Assembly: GCA_004556655.1 (NCBI GenBank)
Contig: SFGF01000001.1
Coordinates: 62,001 to 126,000 of the forward strand
DNA from: Lachnospiraceae bacterium
GTDB taxonomy: Bacteria; Bacillota; Clostridia; Lachnospirales; Lachnospiraceae
DNA length: 64,000 nucleotides
Direction of reading: 5' to 3'
A program made the position numbers and the translations under genes. How positions within the stretch are numbered: position 1 is the stretch's first letter; each line of letters opens with the position of its first letter. Positions 62,832 through 64,000 of the stretch are shown in pieces. The notes under the pieces are model-generated. The model was not told the origin of the DNA, made no database searches, and saw only the letters and a program-made list of their open reading frames with translations.

Positions 62832-64000
62832 TCACACTTCAGTTTTCTTCTTCCTGTCCTTTGCGACACAGGATGTTATTATTAAAAATACTATAAATAC
62901 TACTCCAAACGAAAGGGTACAACTCAGTGCCGCTCCCAACATTCCAAGACTCTTTACGAAACTCGATCCCAGAAATACTGCAAATATAAGTCCGGCTCCA
63001 TATCCCAGCAATAAAAAAATCTGTTTTCCCGTAACTGTTACCACATAATAGAGACAATATACATAGGCATTCAGTCCTCCGCATATCATAATGATCACCA
63101 ATTCCATTCGATATGCCCTCAGATCAACTCCATACACAAGAGATAATATTGGTATTCCCAAAAGATAAGCACCCACACATGCTGCAATCGTAAGTGCACC
63201 AATTAAAATCATCATTTTTTTCACAATGTCCGTAAACTCTTTTATATTTTCCCCTTCCCAATCTTTGGCAAGATCTGTAAGAAGTGGCCGGAATACAAAA
63301 AGGCTTAATAAATTGATCACAAATGCAGGCATAAATAAAATATTATAGCTGTTCTGAACCGTCTCATCGTAATATGTGTTAATCGCATATTTGGGTGCAT
63401 TGTTCAAATAATTCATAATAAAAGATGACACAAACAATGGCCAGCATGCATTATAAATACCTAAAATCCCTCTCCATTCAAGATGCACCGGCGTTGGTTC
63501 AAAGTATTTTTTCATATGTAAATCATAAAACAGCATAATAACCAGTGACGTTAATGTAAGTGTCATAGCCGCATATAACAGGTTGTCTGTTAACCATAAT
63601 ATAATTGTGAATGTAATCGTTGAAATTCCGCTCCGCATTAACATCTCTTTTCCGGAAATATCAATGCGTTCTCTCTGTTGGAATAGTCCACTATATACAT
63701 CTGCCACAGCCTCTACCATTCGATACCCCAGAATCCAAAAAACGGTAAGTGCTTCTACTCCAGTATAACCATTCACAACAATATAGCCTATCATGCAGAT
63801 CAGCATAATAATACAATTTAACATTCTGCTGGTAAAATATTGATTAAATGTAAATTTATTTTTTATATCCGTCGACTGAACTGGTCTGATTTCAAATCCA
63901 CCGACAGAAAACAAAAGCTGCGCTGTAGAATACGCCAATGCAAAAAATCCACCCCTGCTCTCTCCGCTAATCCGGTTAACGATAATCAACAGAAGCATAG
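62832..64000 (-). CDS. Wzx-type flippase (5' end cut off)
   Basis: The frame is open to the right edge; 389 codons are visible and roughly the first 20-30 residues are missing compared with the family. SRGGFFALAYSTAQLLFSVGGFEIRPVQ is close to the start of MOP-family polysaccharide flippases; ten to eleven helices follow, with a basic C-terminus ending KKKTEV. It precedes rmlD. Since a Wzm/Wzt exporter lies just downstream, this flippase probably serves a different glycan encoded further right. Confidence 0.85.
   Translation of the reverse strand, partial: MLLLIIVNRISGESRGGFFALAYSTAQLLFSVGGFEIRPVQSTDIKNKFTFNQYFTSRMLNCIIMLICMIGYIVVNGYTGVEALTVFWILGYRMVEAVADVYSGLFQQRERIDISGKEMLMRSGISTITFTIILWLTDNLLYAAMTLTLTSLVIMLFYDLHMKKYFEPTPVHLEWRGILGIYNACWPLFVSSFIMNYLNNAPKYAINTYYDETVQNSYNILFMPAFVINLLSLFVFRPLLTDLAKDWEGENIKEFTDIVKKMMILIGALTIAACVGAYLLGIPILSLVYGVDLRAYRMELVIIMICGGLNAYVYCLYYVVTVTGKQIFLLLGYGAGLIFAVFLGSSFVKSLGMLGAALSCTLSFGVVFIVFLIITSCVAKDRKKKTEV

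Noticed and set aside
1..64000. CRISPR arrays, tRNA or rRNA genes, insertion sequences and integrases
   Set aside because: No regularly spaced repeats, RNA gene signatures, transposase or recombinase motifs were seen; the gaps are short and mostly A/T-rich.

Overview
The window is one long glycan-biosynthesis island. It contains 53 gene calls I accept plus one gene remnant; every gene but one is on the minus strand, so the locus reads from right to left. Low G+C, strong AGGAGG-type ribosome binding sites, frequent TTG and GTG starts, many ATGA/TAATG stop-start overlaps, and families such as DUF6056, DUF2142 and GtrA/GtrB/GtrII suggest a Firmicute of the Lachnospiraceae type. This assignment is an inference from gene families and style; no rRNA or core marker is present. 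Both ends are cut inside genes: a flippase on the right and a TPP enzyme on the left.

Right part (about 64000 to 51662): a truncated Wzx-type flippase, then rmlD, rmlB, rmlA and rmlC for dTDP-L-rhamnose, a Wzm/Wzt ABC exporter whose ATPase carries a C-terminal glycan-binding extension, a 1004-residue triple glycosyltransferase ending in a WsaF-like domain, a SAM methyltransferase and a kinase-like protein. This matches an ABC-exported, rhamnose-containing glycan whose chain end is capped before export, like WbdD/Wzt O-antigens or S-layer glycan clusters.

Middle part (about 51665 to 20392): a PglF/CapD-type 4,6-dehydratase, a second sugar dehydrogenase/epimerase and a short PglC-type priming transferase, together expected to start a Wzx/Wzy glycan on an N-acetyl-6-deoxyhexosamine. 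Seven glycosyltransferases, a Wzy-like polymerase, a Wzx flippase, a pyruvyltransferase, a Wzz-type copolymerase with a degenerate kinase domain, an HtrL-type transferase, a PIG-L deacetylase and large GT-C-like membrane proteins follow. Two paralogous two-gene membrane cassettes lie at opposite ends of this part. It closes with an unusual set: a polyprenyl-phosphate-type GT2, a nucleotidyltransferase, a membrane-protein/kinase fusion, a HAD phosphatase and a paired SMR-like transporter.

Left part: a self-contained gtr cassette (gtrB, gtrA, epimerase, GtrII; 20293 to 16361) has its own promoter and a bidirectional terminator. Beyond it lies the only plus-strand gene (DUF6056, 14666 to 16012) and a divergent promoter region. 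The last unit (14463 leftward) starts with a second, long priming transferase, followed by glycosyltransferases, an acetyltransferase, a third flippase, the CDP-glucose pair rfbF/rfbG, and an unusual set: DRE-TIM aldolase, epimerase, GtrB-like GT2, SDR, dehydroquinate-synthase-like cyclase and TPP enzyme. That set looks like a pathway to an undescribed modified sugar or cyclitol and is the strongest candidate for new biology here.
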